41,874 nucleotides of DNA from assembly GCA_963787195.1 (NCBI GenBank), contig CAWBCI010000011.1, positions 1 to 41,874 of the forward strand, in the 5' to 3' direction. The notes beneath the pieces were generated by a model. It saw only the letters and a program-made list of their open reading frames with translations. It was not told where the DNA came from and did no database searches. Positions 31,854 through 40,150 of the stretch are shown here, piece by piece (within the stretch, counting starts at the first letter, position 1; every line of letters starts with the position of its first letter). Both the position numbers and the translations under genes were made by a program. The DNA is from CAWBCI01 sp963787195 (GTDB lineage Bacteria > Bacteroidota > Bacteroidia > Bacteroidales > JAGOPY01).

Positions 31854-32462
31854 TTATTCCGGCATCAGCATTTCCGCTTCCCTTATGTCCTCAGGACGAT
31901 TTACATTAAGAAATAAATAGGGTTTATAGAAAGGCAGCTTGTTATCAATCCGTAAAGGATTAAAACGAATTTTCCGGAAAAGTTCGATCAGCTTGTAATT
32001 TTCCTGGCTGATTAATTTTTCCATGCTATTCAAAACAGATTTATTGTAATATCCGCATAGTGGCTGGTAGAACTCGGCACCCTCCCAGGGAACCGTAATC
32101 TGGCTGTCAGCGATCTTATTCAGGATAAAGCGGATGATATCTTCCGAAACCAATGGCATATCGAATGAAAGGACAAAATTCATATCCGCCAGGGAGGCTT
32201 TCAGGGATGAGTAAATGCCTCCCATAGGGCCGATACCGCTGATTTCATCCGGGATAGTCCTGAAACCAAGATGCTTATAATTATCCGAAGCGGAACTGAT
32301 AATAATCTCGTGGCAAAAAGGCTGAAGATGATCAATAGCTATGTCAATCAACCTTTTACCCTTTAATTTTATCAGACCTTTATCCTGGCCCATACGGGAG
32401 CTTTTCCCCCCTGCAAGTATGATGCCTGTTATTTTTTCGTCTGGAATCATTTTGATACGCAT
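31854..32462 (-). CDS. mobA: Molybdenum cofactor guanylyltransferase MobA
   Basis: This 202-residue cytoplasmic enzyme transfers GMP to molybdopterin, forming the MGD cofactor required by DMSO-reductase-family enzymes such as the PsrA-type protein in this window. The nucleotide-binding N-terminus IILAGGKSSRMGQDKG (residues about 14-29) and the metal-binding FVLSFDMPLVS are the family signatures, and the length is normal. An alternative start at the fifth codon (Met5) is possible. The gene stands 391 bases upstream of the TauE/mobB leader on the same strand and has no clear -7 element of its own. Confidence 0.95.
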   Translation of the reverse strand: MRIKMIPDEKITGIILAGGKSSRMGQDKGLIKLKGKRLIDIAIDHLQPFCHEIIISSASDNYKHLGFRTIPDEISGIGPMGGIYSSLKASLADMNFVLSFDMPLVSEDIIRFILNKIADSQITVPWEGAEFYQPLCGYYNKSVLNSMEKLISQENYKLIELFRKIRFNPLRIDNKLPFYKPYLFLNVNRPEDIREAEMLMPE

Positions 32463-32558
32463 GAAATTTTCCTCATTTCCAGGAGTTTTTCTGTTTAATG
32501 AAGATATCTAAAGTCAAACAGAATTATGCTCACACTTCATTCAAATCTGAAATCTGAA

Positions 32559-33005
32559 TTAATAAGAAATATCATCATGGTGGCCAAAACTCACGGTATT
32601 GTCGATAAAACGCCCCTGTGCGGGATCAATTCGGATGATATGATGTCTTTTGGCAAATTCATCAGGGGCTTTGGCCAGTTGAGCAAATTTCTGCTTTAAC
32701 AATCCGAAAACCCTCATTTTTTCATCTTCATCTTCAATTATACTTGCAATTCCCATCAACTGGACCCCTTGAATATTATTCCAATCGTCATATTCCTGGT
32801 CTACTGCAAAGGCAACCCTTTTATTTTTTATAATGTTGGCTACTTTTCTTGCCTGGGGCTTCGTGAAAAAATATACTTTGCTGCCTTCCGAAACAAATTG
32901 CACTGTATGGGCTATTGGCTGACCATCTGCAGAGGCCGTTGCCAAAGTCATTTTTTTATGAATTTTGAGGTAATCCTCAATTTTTTTTAAGATGTCAGAA
33001 TTCAT
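32559..33005 (-). CDS. Pyridoxamine 5'-phosphate oxidase-like (split-barrel flavin) family protein
   Basis: This 148-residue protein of the PNPOx-like split-barrel fold contains MTLATASADGQPIAHTVQF, VYFFTKPQARKVANI and RVAFAVDQEYDDW, the usual flavin- or F420-binding strands of the family. Members vary from flavin reductases to stress proteins and haem-binding proteins, so the activity is open. I start at the ATG at 33005. A further ATG at 33026 lies inside the predicted -7 element and is unlikely to be used. It is monocistronic. Confidence 0.82.
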   Translation of the reverse strand: MNSDILKKIEDYLKIHKKMTLATASADGQPIAHTVQFVSEGSKVYFFTKPQARKVANIIKNKRVAFAVDQEYDDWNNIQGVQLMGIASIIEDEDEKMRVFGLLKQKFAQLAKAPDEFAKRHHIIRIDPAQGRFIDNTVSFGHHDDISY

Positions 33006-33023
33006 TTTATAAAATTTAGTTTT

Positions 33024-33031
33024 CAAAAATA
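33024..33031 (-). promoter_or_regulatory. -7 promoter element for the split-barrel protein
   Basis: The minus strand reads TATTTTTG, an exact TAnnTTTG match, 18 bases before the preferred ATG at 33005. Confidence 0.5.
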
Positions 33032-33083
33032 TGTTTGCGAAGAAACGAATAAATCAAGCATCTGTAGTTAAATATGAACATTC

Positions 33084-34314
33084 TCAATGGCGAAAAAACA
33101 GGCAGCTGTCGCCATAACTCAAAAAGCGGAAATCATTCGCCAGGGCATATTCATAAGCTTTTCTCCAGTCTTCTCCTATAAAGGCGGAAACGAGCAAGAG
33201 TAAAGTACTTTGAGGCTGATGAAAATTAGTAATGATGGAATCGGGAACCTGGTATTTATATCCGGGAGCAATCAGCAGACGGGTTTGCCCTTTCAATTCA
33301 TCTGTTTCAAATTCCTGCAGTACCTCAAGTACCTTTTCAAAGGCCTCTTCCATAGGATATTGGCCTTTTGGGCTTAATCCGGTAAGGATCCCACTGTTCT
33401 ACCTTCAGAATGGGATCAACGGCTTTATTCATCAACCATTTAATGCCTTGCCAGTAAACACTTTCCAATGATCTGACTGTAGTTGTTCCGACCAGTGTTA
33501 TATGATCATTCCGCTTTTCGATTAGCCGACGAATAAGACCGGAAGAGATGATTACCTCTTCTGAATGCATATGATGATCCTTCAAAAATTCACTGCTTAC
33601 CGGCTTAAATGTTCCCGCGCCGACATGCAATGTTACTTTAGCAGTTGTAATTGATTTATTATGAAGCTCATTCATGACATGCTCGGTAAAGTGCAGACCT
33701 GCAGTCGGGGCGGCAATGGAACCGTCATTACGTGCAAAAATGGTCTGATAACGGAACCTGTCATCATCCTCTGCTTCTCTTCCAAGGTATGGCGGAAGGG
33801 GAGTTTTGCCGAAGATTTCCAGGATTTCGGCAAAGGAAGCATTTTCGGGTGACCACTTAAATGAAATGATAAAACTGTCTTCGTCACGCGATATTTTTTC
33901 AGCTCTGAGTGAAGGAGATCCGGGGTCCCTCGGATTATGCATCGTCAGGATTTCTCCTTTCCATCTTTTTGCATTTCCAACCAGGCATTTCCACTCACAT
34001 TGACCTTTTTGCTGATAAGCGAGTTGCACATCATTTTCTTCCCCGGCCGGTTCAAGGCAGAATACTTCGATCCGCGTACCGGAACTTTTATAAAAAATCA
34101 GGCGGGCCTGAATTACTTTAGTCTCGTTGAAAACCATAAGACTTTCTGACGGCAGATGCTTTGCCAGGTTCCGGAATGTATCGGAAGACAATTCCCCCTT
34201 GCGGTAAACGAGAAGTTTTGACTGATCCCTTTCTGCAAGAGGGAAACGGGCTATTCTTTCAGTCGGGAGCGGATAATTGTAATCTTTGATTTCTATTTTA
34301 CCGGGATCCTGCAA
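33084..34314 (-). pseudogene. queA: queA, tRNA preQ1 ribosyltransferase-isomerase, interrupted by a frameshift
   Basis: QueA makes epoxyqueuosine in tRNA. The first frame (34314-33337, 325 residues) carries DYPLP-like YNYPLPTERIARFPL, VFNETKVIQARL and IAAPTAGLHFTE. It then runs from QWDPYRIKPK into a stop. The remaining C-terminus (33353-33084) is intact in another frame: PGYKYQVPDSIITNFHQPQS, VSAFIGEDW and FRFLSYGDS. Removing one A from the AAAA run (plus-strand T-run 33366-33369) restores one reading frame of about 409 codons through KPKGQYPMEEAFEK. A true null, an assembly error or rare recoding are all possible. The start is TTG at 34314; no in-frame ATG precedes the core. Confidence 0.88.
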
Positions 34315-34347
34315 TTCAGAAACTTTTAGTAGTGATTAATGAGGGCA

Positions 34348-34355
34348 CAAAATTA
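34348..34355 (-). promoter_or_regulatory. -7 promoter element for queA
   Basis: The minus strand reads TAATTTTG, an exact TAnnTTTG match, 33 bases before the TTG start of queA, which supports that start. Confidence 0.5.
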
Positions 34356-34368
34356 ATCATTAAACTGA

Positions 34369-34458
34369 AGTAGGAAGTGCTGAGGGCTATCAAAAAAGAC
34401 CATATCTGAAGCGGATACAGCCTGACACCGATCCGGCAATATACGATCACTTCCTGCT
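34369..34458. repeat. Long-range inverted repeat with internal pairings
   Basis: AGTAGGAAGTG (34369-34379) pairs with CACTTCCTGCT (34448-34458) with a single G-T wobble, enclosing 68 bases. Inside, GGCTATC can pair with GATACAGCC through a two-base bulge, and CCGATCCGG forms a small hairpin. This could be a structured RNA or a decayed coding fragment. No known motif is recognised. Confidence 0.4.
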
Positions 34459-34517
34459 AAGGATGTATAGTGACAATAAAAAGAAGAGGGAGATTACGTT
34501 TAAAGCTGATAGTTTAC

Positions 34518-34525
34518 TATTTTTG
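34518..34525 (+). promoter_or_regulatory. -7 promoter element for pssA
   Basis: TATTTTTG matches TAnnTTTG, 98 bases before the ATG at 34624, implying a leader of about 85 bases. Confidence 0.45.
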
Positions 34526-34623
34526 TTTTCAATATTATATAGATGACTCTAGCTGATTATCCGAATAATTGCTCTGCATACATGCACAAAGCTTCCTGTT
34601 TTGACCTTAATCCTGATTAATCG

Positions 34624-35319
34624 ATGGGAAAACATCTTCCTAATTTTATTACTTTATTAAATCTCCTTGCGGGATGCTTTTCAATCTACTTTGCTTTTGA
34701 AGGGAATCTTGCCCTGGCCGGCTGGATGATTTTTATAGCGGCCTTATTCGATTTTCTGGATGGAATGGCTGCACGTCTTCTGAATGCTAAATCTCCAATT
34801 GGCGGAGTGCTTGATTCACTGGCCGATGTAATATCCTTCGGGGCTGCCCCTGGTTTTATTGTGTTGCAGTTAGTTAGAAAAGATACACAAATTCCTGAAT
34901 ATTATTCTTTTATTGCTTTTATCATACCGGCTTTGTCGGCGCTCCGCCTGGCCAAATTTTCGGTGGACGAGCGACAGCATGATATTTTCCTGGGGCTGCC
35001 AACTCCTGCAAACGCCCTGCTTATTGCTTCTTTTCCTCTTATCCTCGGACATTATACAGATCAAAGTACCATACAATTCATTTTTTCAAGTGCTTATATT
35101 TTACTCCCGCTTTCAGTCTTGCTCAGTATTTTGCTCGTAACTGAGATCCCGCTGATGGCCTTGAAATTCAGGAATTTTTCATGGAAAGACAACCAGATAA
35201 AATATCTCCTGATCATTTCATCTTTAGTACTTATAGCGTTTTTTAAATGCCTGGCAGTTCCATTTATTTTTTTATTGTACTTTGGCTTCTCATTTTTGTC
35301 TTTTAAAAAAGAATCCTGA
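34624..35319 (+). CDS. pssA: CDP-diacylglycerol-serine O-phosphatidyltransferase PssA
   Basis: This is a 231-residue membrane enzyme of the CDP-alcohol phosphatidyltransferase family. The complete signature D43FLDGMAARLLNAKSPIGG with Asp64 and Asp68 matches D-x2-DG-x2-AR-x8-G-x3-D-x3-D. About seven hydrophobic helices follow. PssA makes phosphatidylserine, the precursor of phosphatidylethanolamine. Among CDP-alcohol transferases, the N-terminal LPNFITLLNLLAGCFSIYFAF is typical of PssA. No psd gene is adjacent in the window. The C1 peptidase gene follows on the same strand. Confidence 0.9.
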   Translation: MGKHLPNFITLLNLLAGCFSIYFAFEGNLALAGWMIFIAALFDFLDGMAARLLNAKSPIGGVLDSLADVISFGAAPGFIVLQLVRKDTQIPEYYSFIAFIIPALSALRLAKFSVDERQHDIFLGLPTPANALLIASFPLILGHYTDQSTIQFIFSSAYILLPLSVLLSILLVTEIPLMALKFRNFSWKDNQIKYLLIISSLVLIAFFKCLAVPFIFLLYFGFSFLSFKKES

Positions 35320-35371
35320 ATTTAAAATGACATTAAAATTATTCATCTCCAATTATACTAATATATTTTTT

Positions 35372-36574
35372 ATGAAGAAGAGAACTATGCTGCTTGTCTT
35401 CATTACAGGCAGCCTGTTAATGGCATCCGCTAACCTGAGCAATGCCCAGGAAAAAAAGGAAGGCTATGTTTTTACAATTGACAAGCAACTTCCGGCAACA
35501 TCTGTAAAGAACCAATACCGTTCCGGCACTTGCTGGAGTTATTCCACTATATCCTTCCTTGAATCGGAGCTTCTCCGCATGGGAAAAGGAGATCATGACC
35601 TTTCGGAAATGTTTGTGGTTTACAATACATTTGTCGATAAAGCCAATAATTATGTTAGATGGCATGGTGATGCCAACTTCGATTCAGGCGGTGAATCGCA
35701 TGATGTAATTGATGAGATAAGGAAAAATGGGATAGTACCTGATGAGATTTACAGCGGAAATGTGATAGGGGAGAAAAATCCGGTACATGGGGAAATGGAT
35801 GCTGCGCTTAAGGCATATATGGCAGCGATAATTACGGATCCGAACGGCAAACTGACCCCGGTATGGCCCGTCGGACTGAAAGGTATACTTTCAGCCTATC
35901 TTGGCAAATACCCTGAAGACTTTACTTACGGTGGGAAGGAATACACACCCAAATCATATGCGGCAAGTCTTGGCCTGAACCTGGATGATTATGTGGAGAT
36001 AGGTTCCTATACGCATCATCCTTTTTATTCTAAATTCATCCTCGAAATTCCTGATAACTGGGCGATGGGCGAAATCTATAATGTTCCGCTGGATGAACTG
36101 ATGCAAATCATGGATAATGCCCTGGATATAGGTTATACTTTTCAGTGGGAAGCTGATAAGAGCGAAAAAGGCTTTTCATGGACTAATGGCCTTGCTGTAG
36201 TCCCTGAAACTGATATTGAGGATCTCAGCGGAACGGAAAGGGCTAAATGGTCGAAGTTTACACCCGCCGAGGTTAAGAAAATGATGTACAGTTTTGAAGA
36301 ACCTGTACCGGAAAAAGTAATTACCCAGGAAATGCGGCAGAAAGCTTTTGATGATTACCAGACTAACGATGATCATGGCATGCATATCGTTGGTACTGCC
36401 CATGATCAAAACGGAACTAAATATTATATGGTTAAGAATTCATGGGGGACCACCGGGAATGATTATAAAGGTTATTTCTTTGCTTCTGTTCCTTATGTCG
36501 AATATAAAACCATCAGTATCCTTGTCAACAAGGAGGCTATTCCCAAAGACATCAGAAAGAAACTTGGCATATAA
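35372..36574 (+). CDS. Secreted C1-family cysteine peptidase (aminopeptidase C / bleomycin hydrolase-like)
   Basis: This 400-residue papain-fold peptidase has Cys54 in YRSGTCWSYSTISFLESELLR, His338 in GMHIVGTAHD and Asn356 in VKNSWG. Length and the sequence SEMFVVYNTFVDKA resemble PepC/bleomycin hydrolase, which are normally cytoplasmic homohexamers. Here an N-terminal signal peptide (about residues 1-26, ending NLSNAQ) indicates export, as in other Bacteroidota homologues. I start at the ATG at 35372. An in-frame TTG at 35282 would lie within pssA and add 30 residues before the signal. Confidence 0.9.
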   Translation: MKKRTMLLVFITGSLLMASANLSNAQEKKEGYVFTIDKQLPATSVKNQYRSGTCWSYSTISFLESELLRMGKGDHDLSEMFVVYNTFVDKANNYVRWHGDANFDSGGESHDVIDEIRKNGIVPDEIYSGNVIGEKNPVHGEMDAALKAYMAAIITDPNGKLTPVWPVGLKGILSAYLGKYPEDFTYGGKEYTPKSYAASLGLNLDDYVEIGSYTHHPFYSKFILEIPDNWAMGEIYNVPLDELMQIMDNALDIGYTFQWEADKSEKGFSWTNGLAVVPETDIEDLSGTERAKWSKFTPAEVKKMMYSFEEPVPEKVITQEMRQKAFDDYQTNDDHGMHIVGTAHDQNGTKYYMVKNSWGTTGNDYKGYFFASVPYVEYKTISILVNKEAIPKDIRKKLGI

Positions 36575-36669
36575 TCCGGAATTCCTTAGCGGGGGCCCGG
36601 AAATTTGATCACAATGTCGAAAAGCCTTGCTATTTCAATGCGAGAATAGTCAGCGGTTGTTTTTGAAAC

Positions 36670-37077
36670 TCATTTTATAAAACGTTCAGGATAATCCGGA
36701 TCACTAAGTGTGCAGCTTTCTTTTATTCCGAACCAACGATATCTTTTCCGGGCTATCAGGTCATAAAGCCGGTCGGATAAGGAGCCGGGCAGAATTTCGA
36801 AAACTTTCGAAAGCTTCCAGATGCCGCCGAGTTTGTAAAGAATCTTCAAAATAGCTTCTGATTTAAAATATAATCTGTCACCCTGCATGTAAACAATACT
36901 GTCGGTCCCGGGAGGAATTTCTCTGTGATCGTCCAGCAGCCTGATGGCGAAATCTGATTGCAGTGAAGCAAAATGAAACAGGGCTGTTTTGTCCCTCTTA
37001 AGGATGAATTGTACTGCCCTGTTACACAGATTGCAAACCCCGTCAAAAAATACGATGTTCCCTGGCAATTGCGACAT
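36670..37077 (-). CDS. DCC-family (DUF393) thiol-disulfide oxidoreductase-like protein
   Basis: This 135-residue cytoplasmic protein carries the N-terminal motif FFDGVCNLCN with the CxxC pair (DxxCxxC) and the C-terminal RYRWFGIKESC. Both define the DCC family. The fold is thioredoxin-like and an oxidoreductase activity is assumed from the motif; substrates are unknown. It is transcribed away from the isocitrate dehydrogenase gene. Confidence 0.9.
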   Translation of the reverse strand: MSQLPGNIVFFDGVCNLCNRAVQFILKRDKTALFHFASLQSDFAIRLLDDHREIPPGTDSIVYMQGDRLYFKSEAILKILYKLGGIWKLSKVFEILPGSLSDRLYDLIARKRYRWFGIKESCTLSDPDYPERFIK

Positions 37078-37123
37078 ATTGAACGGTTCTCCGGCTTATT
37101 TATACAAAACAAAAAATAGTGAT

Positions 37124-37141
37124 ATATGTTTAGGAACATAT
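37124..37141. promoter_or_regulatory. Dyad upstream of icd
   Basis: ATATGTT (37124-37130), TAGG, AACATAT (37135-37141) is a perfect 7-bp dyad. It lies 12 bases before a -7-like TACTTTTA (37153-37160) and 66 bases before the icd start, a plausible operator position. Confidence 0.4.
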
Positions 37142-37206
37142 TAATTTCTTTGTACTTTTATCCACCCTTAGAATACACAAAAGTTTAATTAGTAAAGAGA
37201 TATTTG

Positions 37207-38574
37207 ATGAAAGGTGAAAAAATTACCATTTCAGGCGGGAAATTAAAGGTTCCCGATGTTCCTGTCATTCCCTTTATCAGGGGTGACGGCACCGGTCCTG
37301 ATATATGGGCTGCCTCGCAACGGGTATTTGATGCGGCTGTTGATAAGGCATATGCAGGAAAAAGAAAGATAGAATGGAAAGAAGTCTTTGCAGGTGAAGA
37401 CTCTTTTAATCGCTCTGGTGAGTGGCTCCCTCAGGCAACAGTCGATGCTTTTATAGAATACCTGGTTGGAATCAAAGGACCGCTTACCACTCCGGTTGGG
37501 GGAGGGATCCGTTCCCTCAATGTGGCTCTAAGGCAGATTTTGGACCTGTACGTTTGTCTGAGGCCTGTGAAATACATCACAGGTGTTCCGTCCCCGGTAA
37601 AAAGGCCTGAATTGGTTGACATGGTTATATTCAGGGAAAATACAGAAGATATTTATGCCGGGATTGAATGGAAAAGTGGTTCGCCCGAAGCAAAAAAAAT
37701 AATCGACTTTCTTCAGAATGAAATGAAAGTTACCAAGATCCGTTTTCCGGGAACTTCCGGAATAGGTATTAAACCTGTATCCGAAGAAGGCTCCAAACGG
37801 CTCATACGTGCGGCTATTCAATATGCCCTGGATGAAAAACGTAAATCAGTAACCCTGGTACATAAAGGGAATATAATGAAATTTACTGAAGGAGCTTTCA
37901 AAAACTGGGGCTATGAACTGGCAGTGAATGAGTTCCGCGATCAGATTGTGACTCAAAGGGAAAGCTGGATACTCATCAATCTGGAAAAAGATCCGGCTAT
38001 GAGTTCTGAGGACAATGCCATGCAAATTGAACCCGGATACAGCATGATGACTGAAGATCAGAAGAAAACTATCAGGACAGAAGTGGAAACTGCTGCTAAA
38101 CTGATCCCGACCCATGGAAACGGAAAATGGAAGGAGAAAGTGCTCATTAAGGATTCTATTGCTGACATTACCCTTCAACAGGTTTTGACTCGTGCCAATG
38201 AATTCGAAGTGGTAGCAACCCTGAACCTGAACGGTGATTATCTGTCGGATGCCCTTGCAGCACAAGTTGGAGGGATCGGAATAGCACCTGGTGCGAATAT
38301 CAATTATGAAACGGGTCATGCTATTTTCGAAGCTACCCATGGAACAGCACCTAAATATGCCGGTTTGGACAAGGTGAACCCCGGATCGGTAATCATCTCA
38401 GGATCCATGATGTTAAAATATATGGGCTGGATCGAGGCTCATGATTTGATTTGGAAAGGTTTGGAAGCATCCATCCTGCAAAAGAAAGTGACCTATGATT
38501 ATCATAGGATGATGGAAGGGGCTACTCTGCTGAAATGTTCTGAATTTGGCACATCTATCATAGAAAACATGTAA
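37207..38574 (+). CDS. icd: NADP-dependent isocitrate dehydrogenase
   Basis: This 455-residue TCA-cycle enzyme oxidises isocitrate to 2-oxoglutarate. Substrate motifs are GGIRSLNVALRQ, which includes the serine equivalent to E. coli Ser113, RENTEDIYAGIEW and HKGNIMKFTEGAF. The cofactor region GTAPKYAGLDKVNPGS keeps the Lys-Tyr pair that binds the NADP phosphate in the E. coli enzyme. I start at the ATG at 37207, one codon after an in-frame TTG. Citrate synthase follows after 141 bases, with its own -7 element. Confidence 0.95.
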   Translation: MKGEKITISGGKLKVPDVPVIPFIRGDGTGPDIWAASQRVFDAAVDKAYAGKRKIEWKEVFAGEDSFNRSGEWLPQATVDAFIEYLVGIKGPLTTPVGGGIRSLNVALRQILDLYVCLRPVKYITGVPSPVKRPELVDMVIFRENTEDIYAGIEWKSGSPEAKKIIDFLQNEMKVTKIRFPGTSGIGIKPVSEEGSKRLIRAAIQYALDEKRKSVTLVHKGNIMKFTEGAFKNWGYELAVNEFRDQIVTQRESWILINLEKDPAMSSEDNAMQIEPGYSMMTEDQKKTIRTEVETAAKLIPTHGNGKWKEKVLIKDSIADITLQQVLTRANEFEVVATLNLNGDYLSDALAAQVGGIGIAPGANINYETGHAIFEATHGTAPKYAGLDKVNPGSVIISGSMMLKYMGWIEAHDLIWKGLEASILQKKVTYDYHRMMEGATLLKCSEFGTSIIENM

Positions 38575-38657
38575 TATTTGTTAAATCCCGGAAAGGGTAT
38601 AAACTTATTATTCATCTGAATAAACAAACTTTCAGGAATGGTGTTTATGTTATGAAG

Positions 38658-38680
38658 ACTGGTAAGAACCAGTAAATTTG
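38658..38680 (+). promoter_or_regulatory. Dyad overlapping the citrate synthase promoter
   Basis: ACTGGT (38658-38663), AAGA, ACCAGT (38668-38673) is a perfect 6-bp dyad. It touches the -7 element TAAATTTG (38673-38680), which lies 35 bases before the start at 38716. A bound protein would block the promoter. Confidence 0.5.
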
Positions 38681-38715
38681 TAAATTCTTTTTATAATTTT
38701 TAATGTTATTAACCG

Positions 38716-40032
38716 ATGTCAGGATTAAAAGACAAGCTTCGCGAAAAGATTGATGAATGGCGCCCAAGAGTAAAGCGCCTGAATGATGAATATGCTGATG
38801 TAGTTGTTGATCAGGTTACCATCGGGAAATTACTGGGTGGAATGAGGGGGCTGAAATCCTTGGTAACTGACATTTCATACCTTGATCCCAATGAAGGGAT
38901 ACGTTACAGGGGATATACGCTTCCTGAAGTATTTGAGAAGCTCCCTAAGAAAAAAGGTTCTGAAATGCCATATGTTGAAGGCGTTTGGTACCTTTTGCTC
39001 ACCGGCGATATTCCTGACCATGATCAGGTTATGGAAGTTGTGGAAGAATTTCAGAAGAGACGGATACTTCCCCGATCAGTCTATGATGTGATCGATACAT
39101 CTCCATGCTGTAGCCACCCTATGACTATTTTTGCATCGGCTATCCTGGCTTTACACAGGGAATCATTTTTTGTAAGGAAATATAATGCCGGGATTTCCAA
39201 AACTGAATATTGGGACCCGATGTATGAGGATTCTATGAACCTGCTCGCCAAGCTTCCTGAGATAGCATCTTACACTTATGCTAAATTATACAGGGATGGG
39301 AAAAGGATACAATCAAATCCAAATCTTGACATGGGAGCCAATTTTGCTTTCATGATGGGCATAGAACCGCCTTATGATGATGTATCCAGAATGCATTTTA
39401 TTCTGCACGCCGATCACGAAGGGGGAAATGTAAGTGCCCATGCCGGACACCTGGTCGCAAGCAGCCTTTCTGATGTCTACCTCTCAATAGCAGCAATGAT
39501 CAATGGTCTTGCGGGTCCCTTACACGGACTGGCAAACCAGGAAGTATTGCGCTGGTTACAGGATTTGATGGAAAAAATGGGAGGTGAAGAACCTTCAGAG
39601 GAAAAACTCAAGCAATTTGTCTGGGATACGCTGAATCAAGGTCAGGTCGTTCCGGGCTTTGGTCATGCCGTTCTCCGTAAAACCGACCCCCGATATCTTT
39701 TGCAGAGGGAATTTAGTTTGAAATACATTTCTGATGATCCCATCTTTAAGTATGTGGATATGCTTTATAAAATAGTTCCTCCGATTTTGATGGAACAAGG
39801 AAAAGCAAAAAACCCCTGGCCGAATGTTGATGCCCAATCAGGTGTTATACAGTGGCATTATGGAGTGAGACAATATGATTTTTACACAGTTCTCTTTGGA
39901 ATAGGCAGGGCCATCGGTATCTGCGCCAACATTATCTGGGACAGGGCTCTCTCATATCCTCTCGAACGTCCGAAATCAGTTACTATTGATATGTTGGAAG
40001 AACTTGTAGGTATAAAGAATAAGCCGGAATAG
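38716..40032 (+). CDS. gltA: Citrate synthase, eukaryote (mitochondrial)-like type
   Basis: This 438-residue enzyme condenses acetyl-CoA and oxaloacetate. The block HADHEGGNVSAHAGHLVA, then SLSDVYLS and NGLAGPLHGLANQEVL closely matches mitochondrial citrate synthases and is unlike the usual bacterial hexameric GltA. Catalytic His270, His317 (PGFGHAVLRKTDPRY) and Asp372 (NVDAQSG) are all present. A related eukaryote-like form is known from Geobacteraceae. It sits behind icd, with its own promoter and a strong terminator. Confidence 0.93.
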   Translation: MSGLKDKLREKIDEWRPRVKRLNDEYADVVVDQVTIGKLLGGMRGLKSLVTDISYLDPNEGIRYRGYTLPEVFEKLPKKKGSEMPYVEGVWYLLLTGDIPDHDQVMEVVEEFQKRRILPRSVYDVIDTSPCCSHPMTIFASAILALHRESFFVRKYNAGISKTEYWDPMYEDSMNLLAKLPEIASYTYAKLYRDGKRIQSNPNLDMGANFAFMMGIEPPYDDVSRMHFILHADHEGGNVSAHAGHLVASSLSDVYLSIAAMINGLAGPLHGLANQEVLRWLQDLMEKMGGEEPSEEKLKQFVWDTLNQGQVVPGFGHAVLRKTDPRYLLQREFSLKYISDDPIFKYVDMLYKIVPPILMEQGKAKNPWPNVDAQSGVIQWHYGVRQYDFYTVLFGIGRAIGICANIIWDRALSYPLERPKSVTIDMLEELVGIKNKPE

Positions 40033-40054
40033 AAATTCCGCGTAATATACAGGT

Positions 40055-40091
40055 AGCTGCAGGTTAATAAACTGATACCTGCAGCTTTTTT
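40055..40091 (+). terminator. Rho-independent terminator after citrate synthase
   Basis: AGCTGCAGGT (40055-40064) and ACCTGCAGCT (40077-40086) form a perfect 10-bp stem with a 12-base loop, followed by six T residues. Confidence 0.9.
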
Positions 40092-40150
40092 ATTATGAGT
40101 ATGGTAGATTTAATGCATCATGCATCCAAACAAATTAAAATTCTGAGCTC

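Larger units (their letters stand above)
34315..34623. other. Divergent intergenic region between queA and pssA
   Basis: This 309-base region holds -7 elements for both neighbours and a large imperfect inverted repeat (34369-34458), listed separately. A stop-free 60-codon frame without a start (34366-34545) covers the repeat, and a 25-codon ATG frame lies at 34543-34620. I call neither a gene. Confidence 0.5.

Noticed and set aside
33337..33375. Programmed frameshifting in queA
   Set aside because: The AAAA run is not a recognised slippery heptamer, no stimulatory structure is evident and QueA is not known to be recoded. A sequence error or mutation is simpler.
34543..34620. 25-codon ATG frame directly upstream of pssA
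   Set aside because: It has no Shine-Dalgarno and no recognisable leader-peptide feature, and its length is expected by chance.
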